Shown one piece after another: positions 6,901-15,420 of a stretch of DNA of 21,947 bases; the first letter of the stretch is position 1, and every line of letters begins with the position of its first letter. The notes beneath the pieces were generated by a model. That model saw nothing but the letters and a program-made list of their open reading frames with translations, made no database searches and was not told the origin of the DNA. The translations under genes were made by a program, and so were the position numbers. Location: positions 1 through 21,947 of the IMG/VR virus record IMGVR_UViG_3300042450_001213. One strand, given 5' to 3'. Source of the DNA: a virus.

Positions 6901-7669
6901 TAAAAAAATACTACAATTAGTACAAGAAGGTTTTCAATTGAAAACTTTACAAAAAATGAGTGAAAGTAATGTGAATTATTTATACACTAAACTAATGAAT
7001 GAGCAAACTTCCACAATTAAAGGGACAATTGCTACTAAAAATGAACCAAAAGCAATTCAGTTAGCAACTAAGGGTTATAATGTTAGGCTTGAGAAAAAGG
7101 AAATGGGTGAGGCAAAGAAAAAACCTCAATCAAAAAATCCTTTTGCAATTTGTACAGCACAATTAAAAAAAGAATTTGGAACATCTGAAAGAAGTGAATG
7201 GACAAAACCACAACTTAAAAAATATGAAAGATGTGTTATGGATGTTAAGAAAGGAATAAAAGAAGGTGTAAATCCCGTAGATGTTTTTATTGAAAATGAA
7301 ATGGATAGAATGATTGAATCCTACACTCAACCGAAAATAACAAAAAGCGAATTATTATTGCATTTAAGAGAACAAGATGCCCCAACTATTAAACCAGTTG
7401 TAAAACCAGCAAAACCAACTACAAAACCAACAAGGAGAGATAATCCATTTATTAACCCAAACCCAAAAGTTAATCCAGATCCAAAAGCCAATACTGAAAC
7501 AAAACCAATTGTAAAACCAGCAAAACCAACAACAAAACCAACAAGGAGAGATAATCCATTTATTAACCCAAACCCAAAAGTCAATACACCACCAAAAGCA
7601 ATTTCACCTGAAAAAGCAAAAAACGCTATTATAGATAATATTATGCAATTACTAAATTTTGAAAACTAA
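6890..7669 (+). CDS. Phage protein with conserved Cys core and duplicated Pro/Lys linker
   Basis: 260 residues from ATG 6890; the frame is open back to 6872, but the ATG start gives a shorter overlap with the previous gene. The middle contains KNPFAICTAQLKKEFG...KKYERCVMDVKKGI, a Cys-x-n-Cys helical motif that I recall from small uncharacterised phage proteins. After residue about 165 the protein is a basic Pro-rich linker in which a 28-residue unit (KPVVKPAKPTTKPTRRDNPF and its continuation) occurs twice, 37 residues apart. A short helical end (AKNAIIDNIMQLLNF) closes it. Its stop TAA shares one base with the next ATG. Function unknown; the flexible linker suggests tethering. Confidence 0.75.
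   Translation: MRINKKILQLVQEGFQLKTLQKMSESNVNYLYTKLMNEQTSTIKGTIATKNEPKAIQLATKGYNVRLEKKEMGEAKKKPQSKNPFAICTAQLKKEFGTSERSEWTKPQLKKYERCVMDVKKGIKEGVNPVDVFIENEMDRMIESYTQPKITKSELLLHLREQDAPTIKPVVKPAKPTTKPTRRDNPFINPNPKVNPDPKANTETKPIVKPAKPTTKPTRRDNPFINPNPKVNTPPKAISPEKAKNAIIDNIMQLLNFEN
7391..7585 (+). repeat. 84-base direct repeat inside a coding region
   Basis: Two copies, 7391-7474 and 7502-7585, with starts 111 bases apart and only three differences by eye: one Val-to-Ile change and two silent changes. Both copies are in frame and encode the Pro/Lys-rich linker unit ending in DNPFINPNPKVN. Confidence 0.88.
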
Positions 7670-9012
7670 TGAAGGATATTAACAAATTAATAAAAAGAAA
7701 ACTAAAGGAGCAATTAGATTATAGTGGTTCTGAAAGAATGGATCCAAAACTTGAAAAGAAGTTGGCTGACCCCGAAAGTATGTTTGCTAAGAACCCAGCA
7801 TTAAAGAGGGGTTCTTTAGATGTTCAAAAATTATATAGCAGTTCATTTAATGAATTGGTTGAAAAGGTCAGGAATATGACTGGCAAAGATGACTTGACTC
7901 CTAATGAATTGGCTAGTGTAATATCAAGCACTATGATGAGAAACGTTCAAGCAATACAGCAGATTGAGAGTTCGAGTAGTGATGAATTAGTAGAAATAGC
8001 AATTGAAGAAACATTAAATGAGATGGAAGTTTCCGATGAAACATTTACTATTAACGCAACATTAGGTATGCCAGGTAGTGATGTGGTGGGAAAAATGAAA
8101 AAAGCTAAAGAGAAAATAGAAGATGAATTAACTTTTGAGGAACAAGAGGTATTAGATGATGAAGTTTTTAAAAGAGATATTATCAATGCTTTAATCGGTG
8201 GGGTAGCAAAAAAAGTACAGTACATTTATGAAAAACCAGAAGTTAAAGCAAGATTGGATGAAATTAATCCAAGATTATTTCAATTATATAAATCAACATT
8301 ACCATTAATTGACCTTCATTTTTATTATTTAAATGAAGATTATATGGATATGGCTAGTGGTGGCGGTGGCGTTGCTGGTGCTGTTGAAGTTGAGGATGAA
8401 GAAGATGAAGAAACAAATGAATTAAAAACTGTTATTAATGCGGCTGGATTTATATTTCCAGTTCTATGTCATGAAATAGGTAAGGGTATTCAAGAAGCAT
8501 TAGCAAGACAAGGTTATCCATCTGACACTAATATGGCTAATATGACATTAGGTCAAGCAGACACATTAAAAGCCGAAACAGAGGGTTTAAGAATTGGACC
8601 AGCTATATTAAAGAAGATAAGAGATATTTTACCAATGGAGGTATTGGATAAATCAGATGTTGGATTAATCAATTTCTTTTTTGTTGAATTATATAAGATA
8701 CCTGCAAAAGATTTTCTTAGTTTAATGAAATATGTAATATCAGATAACCCCCAAGATAAGCAATATGCTGAGAGGGAGTTTGAAGAGTTAGTTCAATTAG
8801 CAAGACAAGGCAAACAAAGATATATTGATTATTTAATGAGCCAATATGATGAAGATGAAGAAGAGTTTGATGATGGTGGATTAGGAGACCAAGATGGTGA
8901 AGATGATTCATATTCTGGTGGAAAACAAGGTGGATTTGACCCAAATGATTATGTAAATGTTAATTTAAAAGATTTATTAAAAGATTTACGAGATGCAAAT
9001 ATGTTGAATTAA
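7669..9012 (+). CDS. Unknown 447-residue protein upstream of terminase, probably structural
   Basis: A mostly helical acidic protein. The N-terminal third (1-120) is charged and helical; a Gly-rich segment with ASGGGGVAG and a following EDEEDEE tract (about 226-245) separates it from a globular middle, where AAGFIFPVLCHEIGKGIQEAL and INFFFVELYKIPAKDFLSLM stand out (about 258-365). The C-terminus is an acidic Asp/Glu/Gly tail followed by a short helix NLKDLLKDLRDANML. The HEIGKG sequence resembles a metalloprotease HExxH only superficially; the second His is missing. It starts with a one-base overlap with the previous stop and ends before a strong terminator, closing the block that began at 5061. 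No family recognised; in T4, neck and small-terminase genes occupy this neighbourhood, but I see no clear match. Confidence 0.75.
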   Translation: MKDINKLIKRKLKEQLDYSGSERMDPKLEKKLADPESMFAKNPALKRGSLDVQKLYSSSFNELVEKVRNMTGKDDLTPNELASVISSTMMRNVQAIQQIESSSSDELVEIAIEETLNEMEVSDETFTINATLGMPGSDVVGKMKKAKEKIEDELTFEEQEVLDDEVFKRDIINALIGGVAKKVQYIYEKPEVKARLDEINPRLFQLYKSTLPLIDLHFYYLNEDYMDMASGGGGVAGAVEVEDEEDEETNELKTVINAAGFIFPVLCHEIGKGIQEALARQGYPSDTNMANMTLGQADTLKAETEGLRIGPAILKKIRDILPMEVLDKSDVGLINFFFVELYKIPAKDFLSLMKYVISDNPQDKQYAEREFEELVQLARQGKQRYIDYLMSQYDEDEEEFDDGGLGDQDGEDDSYSGGKQGGFDPNDYVNVNLKDLLKDLRDANMLN

Positions 9013-9033
9013 ATTTTATTTTTCATAGAATTA

Positions 9034-9065
9034 ACCCCCATTCTTAATTAGTTTGGGGGTTTTTT
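9034..9065 (+). terminator. Intrinsic terminator before the terminase gene
   Basis: Stem ACCCCCA (9034-9040) against TGGGGGT (9054-9060) followed by T-rich sequence. Stem, loop (TTCTTAATTAG...) and tail nearly duplicate the terminator at 3949-3980. Confidence 0.88.
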
Positions 9066-9073
9066 ATTTTATG

Positions 9074-9090
9074 TGTATTTATATATAAAA
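9074..9090 (+). promoter_or_regulatory. Candidate late promoter of the terminase-portal unit
   Basis: TGTATTTATATATAAAA, one base different from the elements at 3988 and 5034; core TATTTATA at 9076-9083, 21 bases before ATG 9097 and directly after a terminator. Confidence 0.6.
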
Positions 9091-9096
9091 GTAAAT

Positions 9097-10860
9097 ATGA
9101 CAAGAGACCAAGTTTTAATAGAATCTAGTAAGTGTATAAAGAGTACGCCATATTGTTTAAAGACATATTTGCAAACATATGACAATACTTCAAAAAAATA
9201 TGTACCATTAGATTTATTCCCCGACCAAATTAAGTTAGTTGAAGATTTTGATAATCATAATGAAAATATTGCATTAAAGTATCGACAAGCGGGTGTTTCT
9301 ACTGTTACGGCAGCATGGGCATCAAAAAGACTAGCATTTGCAAATAAAAATAAGCCAGAGAAAATACTAATTATTGCCAATAAATTAGATACTGCTGTTG
9401 AGATGGCAAATAAAGTTCGTCATTTTATTGAACAATGGCCAAAATGGATTGGTATTGGATTTTCAGTTGAAAAAAACTCTGCCAGACATTTTAAATTAAA
9501 TAATGATTGTGAGGTTAAGGCGGTGGCAACATCAAAGGATGCATTAAGGGGTTATACCCCAACCATTTTGATATTTGATGAGGCCGCATACATTGAGGCT
9601 GACCCAGACTTTTGGGCAGCGAGTATGGCATCTCTTTCAACAGGGGGTAAGGTAATAGTTATATCAACTCCAAATGGTTATGATGCGATATATTATGAGA
9701 TATATGACCAAGCATTACGAAATATCAATGACTTCAAGATTACTGAAATGGTTTGGTATAGGGATCCTAGATACACAAAGGATTTGTATATGGTTAAAAC
9801 GAAGGATATGATTCATTATTTATTAAATAAAGAAGAATATACATCAGACAATATTATAAACTTATCAACAGATAATCCGTATGAACGTGACCACGATAAA
9901 GTTACCTCATATATTGAAGAGGGGTATAAGCCATGTTCTTCTTGGTATGAAGGTATGGTTAAAAAATTAAAGTATGATAAGAGAAAGGTATCACAAGAGA
10001 TAGAGAGTAATTTCTTGGGTTCTGGTGATAACGTATTTGATTCAAATTTGTTAATGGACATTAACAAAAATATGTTAATGAATCCCATATCAAAATTAAT
10101 GGGAAATAGCTTATGGTTGTTTAAAGAACCAGAAAATGGACATAGATATGTTGCTGGGGTCGATGTTTCAAGGGGTGATTCTGAGGATTTTTCTACAATA
10201 CAAATTATTGATTTTGATACGCAAGAGCAAGTTTTAGAATATGTAGGTAAGATACCCCCAGACATATTAGCCGAAGTCGCATTTAAATGGTGTACAATGT
10301 ATAGAGCATTTGTTGTTGTGGATTTAACTGGGGGTATGGGCGTTGCCACAGCAAGGAAATTACAAGAATTAAATTATCCTAGTTTGTATTATGATAATGT
10401 TGATTCAAGCAATAGGTGGAAATATGACCCCAAGATGAATGAAAGAATACCGGGTATAAATTTCAATAGCAAAAGAGTTCAGATAATTGCATCTTTTGAA
10501 GAATGTTTAAGGCATAACTTTAAAATTTATTCAAATAGACTATACAATGAGATGAATACCTTTATATATATAAATGGAAGACCAGATCACCAGAAGGGGC
10601 ATCATGATGATTGTATTATGGCAATAGCTATGGCAACTTATGTGGCTGAAAAATCTTTCCAATCGCTTGAAAAAGTTGTAAACCACACAAAAGCTATGAT
10701 TAACTCTTGGTCAACTCACAGTAATACATATAACGACCAATCTCTGTATTTCAACCCATTAGTACCAGCAGGTAATAGATATAATGCGAATATAAATAAT
10801 AATCCAACACTAAATGACTACCAAAAATACGATTGGTTATTTGGTGCACCAAAAAGATAA
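9097..10860 (+). CDS. 17: Terminase large subunit, T4 gp17-like
   Basis: 587 residues; the DNA-packaging motor ATPase and headful nuclease that docks on the portal. ATPase domain: a deviant Walker A, RQAGVST (63-69), lacking the usual GKT Lys as in some other terminases where the upstream Arg may contribute; Walker B ILIFDE (157-162); coupling motif STPNG (190-194). The RNase H-like nuclease has Asp356 (in GVDVS), Asp409 (in VVVDL) and Asp504/Asp505 (in GHHDDC), matching the three acidic positions of the gp17 nuclease. Length agrees with T4 gp17 (about 610). The frame is open to 9073, but that stretch is the promoter element, so ATG 9097 is chosen. The portal gene follows 9 bases after its stop. 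Confidence 0.95.
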   Translation: MTRDQVLIESSKCIKSTPYCLKTYLQTYDNTSKKYVPLDLFPDQIKLVEDFDNHNENIALKYRQAGVSTVTAAWASKRLAFANKNKPEKILIIANKLDTAVEMANKVRHFIEQWPKWIGIGFSVEKNSARHFKLNNDCEVKAVATSKDALRGYTPTILIFDEAAYIEADPDFWAASMASLSTGGKVIVISTPNGYDAIYYEIYDQALRNINDFKITEMVWYRDPRYTKDLYMVKTKDMIHYLLNKEEYTSDNIINLSTDNPYERDHDKVTSYIEEGYKPCSSWYEGMVKKLKYDKRKVSQEIESNFLGSGDNVFDSNLLMDINKNMLMNPISKLMGNSLWLFKEPENGHRYVAGVDVSRGDSEDFSTIQIIDFDTQEQVLEYVGKIPPDILAEVAFKWCTMYRAFVVVDLTGGMGVATARKLQELNYPSLYYDNVDSSNRWKYDPKMNERIPGINFNSKRVQIIASFEECLRHNFKIYSNRLYNEMNTFIYINGRPDHQKGHHDDCIMAIAMATYVAEKSFQSLEKVVNHTKAMINSWSTHSNTYNDQSLYFNPLVPAGNRYNANINNNPTLNDYQKYDWLFGAPKR

Positions 10861-10869
10861 TAAAATTTT

Positions 10870-12744
10870 ATGGAAAATAATAATATTAATAGTAATGAAA
10901 ATAAAACTGTTTGGCAAAGGTTGTCACACACATTTGGACCAAACTCATTATTAAATCAAGATGTTCCAACGTATAAATTTGATAAAAAAGAATTATTAAG
11001 GACACAGAATAAAGTTGAATTTGAAAGAGAAAAGTTACAAGCGCAGCAATCTTTTTATTTGGCAAATCAATGGGGTAAAATTGATAATCATTTATATACA
11101 CAAGCGGTTTATTATGAACCAACTAGGTTAGCATCTGTCTATGATTTCGAAAGTATGGAGTATACCCCAGAAATCGGTGCAGCATTGGATATCTATTCAG
11201 AAGAATCAACAACGACAGATGAAAATGGTTTTATGTTACAAATATATTCTGAATCAAAAAGAATAAAATCGGTATTAACAGATTTATTTAATAACGCTTT
11301 AGATATCAACACAAACTTACCTATGTGGACAAGAAACGCTTGCAAATATGGGGATAATTTTGTTTATTTAAAACTGGATCCAGAAAAAGGTATTGTTGGT
11401 TGCAATCAATTGCCAAATATTGAAATTGAAAGATTAGAACCTGGTGGTTCAGATAAAACACCAGCATACGGTGATTTATCAGATAGGAATAAAACATTAA
11501 TGTTTAAATGGAAAAATAAAAGTATGGAATTCCAACCTTGGGAAATTGCACACTTTAGAATACTGGGGGATGATAGAAAACTACCTTATGGTACATCTCT
11601 ATTGGAAAAAGCAAGACGTACTTGGAAACAACTTTTATTAGCTGAGGATGCTATGTTAATATATAGAACATCAAGAGCACCAGAACGTAGAGTATTTAAG
11701 GTTTTTGTCGGTAATATGGATGACAACGATGTTGAAGCGTATGTACAACGTGTTGCAAACAAATTCAAAAGGGAACAAATTGTTGATAACAAAACTGGTA
11801 ATGTCGATATGCGTTTTAATCAAATGGCAGTTGACCAAGACTATTTTGTACCTGTAAGGGATCCAAATCAAGTAAGTCCAATTGACACATTACCTGGAGC
11901 AACAAATCTTTCTGAAATAGCAGATATTGAGTATATTCAGAAAAAATTGGTAACGGCATTAAGAATACCAAAAACATTTTTAGGATTTGAAGAAGCGTTT
12001 GGTGATGGTAAAGGTTTATCTGTTCAAGATATTAGATTTGCTAGAACGATAAATAGAATACAAAAATGTATGATTGCAGAAATGAATAAAATTGCAATAA
12101 TACATTTATTCTTATTGGGTTTTGAAGACGAAATATCTAATTTTACATTAGGATTAACTAATCCATCCACACAATCAGATTTATTAAAAATTGATATATG
12201 GAAAGAAAAGATTATGCTTTATAGAGATGCAGTTGCAGACCCAGGTAGTGGTATTGCCCCAGTTTCAGCTACATGGGCTAAAAAGCATATTTTTGGTTGG
12301 TCTGATGAAGAGATAAGATTGGATTTACAGCAACAAAGAATTGAAAAAGCAGCAGGTGAAGAATTGAAACAAACGCAATTAGTAATAAAGAAAACTGGTT
12401 TATTTGATAATATTGATAAACTATATGGTGAAGTTTCTGGTGCAACAACTGGGCAAGCAACAACCACTGAACCACCAATGGGTGGTGATATGGGGGGCGA
12501 TATGGGCGGATTAGATATGGGTGGATTAGATATGGGCGGTGAAGCTCCTCTCCCACCACCAGCGGAAGCCCCACCAGCGGGTGAGACCGAAGGTGCGCCA
12601 GGTTTAGCCCCAGAATCGAGAATACGAAATTTGAATATTTTGGTTGAAAACAATTATATTAATGGTCCAGAATATATGAAATTAACAAAAGGCCAAAATT
12701 CTTTAAACGAAATTGAGCAACAACTAAAAAAGTTATTAAACTAA
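10870..12744 (+). CDS. 20: Portal protein, T4 gp20-like
   Basis: 624 residues; forms the dodecameric portal at the head vertex, through which the terminase packages DNA and to which the neck binds. Family features: YTPEIGAALDIYSEE (98-112), the W-x-RNACKYGDNF segment (153-164) with conserved strands after it, RRVFKVFVGNM (273-283), the DYFVPVR...IDTLPGATNLSEI stretch (324-350), and the helical stem region with RIPKTFLGF (365-373). The C-terminus carries a Met/Gly tract (GGDMGGLDMGG, about 538-557), a Pro/Ala linker and a terminal helix; this tail is longer and more disordered than in T4. It starts 9 bases after the terminase stop in an A-rich leader without a Shine-Dalgarno sequence, so the two are one transcription unit. 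Confidence 0.93.
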   Translation: MENNNINSNENKTVWQRLSHTFGPNSLLNQDVPTYKFDKKELLRTQNKVEFEREKLQAQQSFYLANQWGKIDNHLYTQAVYYEPTRLASVYDFESMEYTPEIGAALDIYSEESTTTDENGFMLQIYSESKRIKSVLTDLFNNALDINTNLPMWTRNACKYGDNFVYLKLDPEKGIVGCNQLPNIEIERLEPGGSDKTPAYGDLSDRNKTLMFKWKNKSMEFQPWEIAHFRILGDDRKLPYGTSLLEKARRTWKQLLLAEDAMLIYRTSRAPERRVFKVFVGNMDDNDVEAYVQRVANKFKREQIVDNKTGNVDMRFNQMAVDQDYFVPVRDPNQVSPIDTLPGATNLSEIADIEYIQKKLVTALRIPKTFLGFEEAFGDGKGLSVQDIRFARTINRIQKCMIAEMNKIAIIHLFLLGFEDEISNFTLGLTNPSTQSDLLKIDIWKEKIMLYRDAVADPGSGIAPVSATWAKKHIFGWSDEEIRLDLQQQRIEKAAGEELKQTQLVIKKTGLFDNIDKLYGEVSGATTGQATTTEPPMGGDMGGDMGGLDMGGLDMGGEAPLPPPAEAPPAGETEGAPGLAPESRIRNLNILVENNYINGPEYMKLTKGQNSLNEIEQQLKKLLN

Positions 12745-12747
12745 TAA

Positions 12748-12760
12748 TATTTATATAAAA
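12748..12760 (+). promoter_or_regulatory. Candidate late promoter element
   Basis: TATTTATATAAAA directly after the portal stop codon, core 12748-12755, 21 bases before ATG 12769. Confidence 0.55.
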
Positions 12761-12768
12761 AAATAATT

Positions 12769-13470
12769 ATGAAATTCGGTGAAGTTAAAACAATTGTAGA
12801 AAATAATTTAATTGATTCTGTTAAGGATAAAAGTATTTTTAAAGAAAATATAAAAAACTTTAAAAAGCATTTCTTAAAAGACCCAAACTTATCTAAGTTA
12901 TACTTAATATATGATGATTTATTAAAGCCTAGGGGGTTAAATGAAGAAGAGGCTAATAAGTATTTAACCGAGGGAATTAATTGGGCAAAATCTTTACTTA
13001 AAACCACTAACATACCAATAGTTAAGAATAAAATAAATGAAAACAATTATCAAATTATTGATTCATTAGTATATGAGTCAGCAAGAACAATTGATGAATC
13101 TTTGGATTTTAAAAATAAAATATTAACCATACTTCAAACAAAGCCTTCGGATAATACAAAAATCATTAAGTTACCAATCAGCACAATGGTTAAAATATCA
13201 AATGAAAAAATTAGCGAATATCTGGGTAGATTTGATGAATCTTCGAGAAAAGAATTAATTTCATTATTGTCAGAAAACAAAGATGATTTGAAGAATAAAT
13301 TTAAAGACTTGAAAGAAAGTACTATAATAAAATTAAATTCATTAAAAGAGTCTGAAAATGATTTAGAAGTGAAAAATAAAATAGATAAAACAATTACAAA
13401 AGTCACATTAGAAAGTTTTGATATTTTAAATTATCATACATTAAATAAACTAAATGAATCACTTAATTAA
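12769..13470 (+). CDS. Unknown helical protein between portal and protease
   Basis: 233 residues, Lys/Glu/Ser/Asn-rich and predicted almost entirely alpha-helical, with heptad-like stretches (for example about 165-215). No Cys, no signal peptide, no recognised domain. Its place between portal and prohead protease is where T4 keeps its small prohead core genes 67 and 68, and high helix and charge content would suit an internal core protein, but there is no sequence similarity I can point to. It has its own late-type element and 59 bases of spacing before the next gene. Confidence is for the reading frame being a real gene, not for any function. Confidence 0.75.
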   Translation: MKFGEVKTIVENNLIDSVKDKSIFKENIKNFKKHFLKDPNLSKLYLIYDDLLKPRGLNEEEANKYLTEGINWAKSLLKTTNIPIVKNKINENNYQIIDSLVYESARTIDESLDFKNKILTILQTKPSDNTKIIKLPISTMVKISNEKISEYLGRFDESSRKELISLLSENKDDLKNKFKDLKESTIIKLNSLKESENDLEVKNKIDKTITKVTLESFDILNYHTLNKLNESLN

Positions 13471-13478
13471 AACAATTA

Positions 13479-13512
13479 TTTGACGTAACCATTATTTTTC
13501 GTTATACTTTTG
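13479..13512 (+). promoter_or_regulatory. Candidate Bacteroidota-type host promoter
   Basis: TTTG (13479-13482) and TACTTTTG (13505-13512, matching TAnnTTTG) are separated by 22 bases, within or close to the range described for Bacteroidota housekeeping promoters. A start near 13518-13520 would leave about 11 bases before ATG 13530. No TATTTATA element is present here, unlike the neighbouring units. Confidence 0.45.
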
Positions 13513-13529
13513 ACATAATAACTAAGTAA

Positions 13530-13970
13530 ATGAAAAATGGGAAGAAGGTAAAACTAAAAATTTATAACAATTTAAAAATATTCTATGGTACAATTGATTA
13601 CAAAGAACTGAAATCTATTTACATCACTATACAGGCTTGGGCTGAACCAAAAATTTATAGTGAAAATTGGAAGAGAATTGTATTATCACAAAGTAGAGAA
13701 ATAAAACATACTATCTACGATAATATAACCAATAATATTTTTTATGAAAATATTATTGTAGATTTGGATGTTAGATACAGCGGTATCGAGATTGAAAAAA
13801 AATCATTTATGAATCTTGAAATCACACTATTAACCAAACCAAATATTGATTTTAAGGCTCAATCTACCAAAGATTCAGTTAAGAAAATAATCAGACAAGT
13901 TTGTATGAATAATTTAAATAGGAATAAATATTTTGATTTTTATTTAACAAAAAGAGATTTAATTGTTTAA
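13530..13970 (+). CDS. Unknown 146-residue basic protein
   Basis: A Lys/Ile/Tyr/Asn-rich protein with a beta-strand-dominated first two thirds (KVKLKIYNNLKIFYG, IYITIQAWAEP, NIIVDLDVRYSGIEI) and a basic helical end (DSVKKIIRQVCMNNLNRNKY). It looks like a small globular fold and may bind nucleic acid, but I recognise no family. It is the only gene in the head module whose upstream sequence resembles a host-type promoter and not the late-type element, so it may be expressed earlier than its neighbours. It ends 37 bases before the protease ATG, whose own late-type element lies in that gap. Confidence 0.75.
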   Translation: MKNGKKVKLKIYNNLKIFYGTIDYKELKSIYITIQAWAEPKIYSENWKRIVLSQSREIKHTIYDNITNNIFYENIIVDLDVRYSGIEIEKKSFMNLEITLLTKPNIDFKAQSTKDSVKKIIRQVCMNNLNRNKYFDFYLTKRDLIV

Positions 13971-13985
13971 ATTAATATATTTTAA

Positions 13986-14000
13986 TATTTATTATTAAAA
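13986..14000 (+). promoter_or_regulatory. Candidate late promoter element of the protease-LRR unit
   Basis: TATTTATT (13986-13993) followed by A-rich sequence, 22 bases before ATG 14008. Confidence 0.5.
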
Positions 14001-14007
14001 TAATATT

Positions 14008-14709
14008 ATGAATACTCTGAGAATATTAGAAGCAAATGAAATTGGTCACGGGATATTAATAGAATCCGATGCTGGGTGGATTAACCCCAAAGACCAATTA
14101 AATGTTAATTTAATACAAGAAAACAAAAAGTTAGATTATAAGAACCCTTTTGAATTTTATGCTGTATTGCAAAAGCACGATGTACCAAATAGAAATGGTA
14201 GAACATATCCCGAAAAAATATTAAGAAGGGAGGCTGAAAGATACAAGCAAATTATTGAAAAGGGTTTATCTACATCCGAATTAAATCACCCCGAATCATC
14301 CTTAATTGACTTAGATAGAGTTGCCCACTTAATAACAGAAATTTGGTGGGATGACAATATATTAATGGGTAAATTATTGCTATTAACCTCTCCTGGCTTT
14401 CACCAGAGCGGTGTTGTATCAACCAAGGGTGATGTTGCCGCAAATCTAATGAGGCAAGGAGTGAGCCTAGGAATCAGTTCTAGGGGGGTTGGATCACTTA
14501 AAAAAGTTGGGGAGAAAAATGAGGTTCAAGATGACTTCGAATTGATTTGTTTTGATTTGGTTTCATCGCCATCAACGCCTGGGGCATACTTGTTCTCAAA
14601 TAAGGAAGATAGGCATAAGTATGATGAAAAACTAGAAGAAGAAAAGAAAATTGACCCCTCAACTAATATATTAAAATTAATGAATAAACTTGATAGTTAT
14701 TTAAAATAA
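14008..14709 (+). CDS. 21: Prohead core protease, T4 gp21-like (family S77)
   Basis: A 233-residue serine protease that cleaves capsid and core proteins inside the prohead and then itself. Visible catalytic context: His94 in ELNHPES, Ser157/Ser158 in SLGISSRGVGS (the S-x-S-S-R-G block typical of the family), and an acidic residue Asp183 in CFDLVSSPS as candidate third member. The RNGRTYPEKIL segment (62-72) and the VAHLITEIWW...GKLLLL strands (105-126) also match the fold. Length is close to T4 gp21 (212). It has its own late-type element and lies between portal and scaffold, as in T4. The first LRR gene follows with only one intervening base, so the LRR array should be co-transcribed with it. 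Confidence 0.93.
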   Translation: MNTLRILEANEIGHGILIESDAGWINPKDQLNVNLIQENKKLDYKNPFEFYAVLQKHDVPNRNGRTYPEKILRREAERYKQIIEKGLSTSELNHPESSLIDLDRVAHLITEIWWDDNILMGKLLLLTSPGFHQSGVVSTKGDVAANLMRQGVSLGISSRGVGSLKKVGEKNEVQDDFELICFDLVSSPSTPGAYLFSNKEDRHKYDEKLEEEKKIDPSTNILKLMNKLDSYLK

Positions 14710-14710
14710 A

Positions 14711-15418
14711 ATGGAACCCAACACATTAAAAAACATATTTAATTTTCTTGAAAAGAATGATAACAGAAATGTACCATTTATATGGAAAATGAAAAATAAT
14801 ATGCCATTAACAGAAGAAGATTTGAATGTTAAAGGTGATTTGCATTTATCAAATAGAAACATAACCTCACTACCAAAAGGCTTGAAAGTTTATGGGAATA
14901 TGAGTTTAGGTTATAGTAAAGTAAGAAAATTACCAGAAGGATTAGAAGTTGGCGGCACGCTAAATGTTTCTGATAGTATGATAAGAACATTACCAAAAGG
15001 ATTAAAAGTTAATGATAATCTGATTATGTCTTTTACAAGTATAGGAATACTACCAAAAGGATTGGAAGTTGGTGGAGTTATCTATGCAATAAATAGTCAT
15101 ATATTTAATATAGGTGAAATACCAAAAGGTGTAATAACACAAGGAATTGTAACTACCTCCGAATTAATAGTTAATTCAAATTTAACAATAACTGATGATT
15201 TGGATTTATCATTTACAAACATAACCTCACTACCAAAAGGATTAAAAGTTAATGGCAATCTGTTTTTAGGGGATTCAAGTATAAAATCATTACCAGAAGG
15301 ATTACAAGTTGGTGGTAATTTAAATATTAGAAATACACGATTAGCAAAACGTTCAGATGAATATTTACTAAAAATGATTGGTCCAACTGGCAATATAAAA
15401 GGTTCAATAAATAGATAA
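14711..15418 (+). CDS. Leucine-rich-repeat-like protein, paralogue 1
   Basis: 235 residues: N-terminal cap TLKNIFNFLE (5-14) and W-K-M...P-L-T-E-E-D-L, then about seven repeats of some 20 residues with the pattern xxITSLPKGLKVxGxLxL, interrupted in the middle by a degenerate unit (IGEIPKGVITQGIV, about 136-149), and a C-terminal cap (SDEYLLKMIGPTGNIKGSI). The repeats should stack into a curved solenoid like other LRRs, usually a binding surface. No signal peptide or membrane span, so it would be cytoplasmic or virion-associated. It begins one base after the protease stop. Target unknown. Confidence 0.85.
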   Translation: MEPNTLKNIFNFLEKNDNRNVPFIWKMKNNMPLTEEDLNVKGDLHLSNRNITSLPKGLKVYGNMSLGYSKVRKLPEGLEVGGTLNVSDSMIRTLPKGLKVNDNLIMSFTSIGILPKGLEVGGVIYAINSHIFNIGEIPKGVITQGIVTTSELIVNSNLTITDDLDLSFTNITSLPKGLKVNGNLFLGDSSIKSLPEGLQVGGNLNIRNTRLAKRSDEYLLKMIGPTGNIKGSINR

Positions 15419-15420
15419 TA

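Noticed and set aside
7669-9012. HEIGK considered as a zinc protease HExxH motif
   Set aside because: The second His is missing and the surrounding helix is not typical of zincins.
12219-12653. Antisense frames opposite the portal C-terminus
   Set aside because: Low-complexity mirror of the Met/Gly tract; the portal frame is clearly real.
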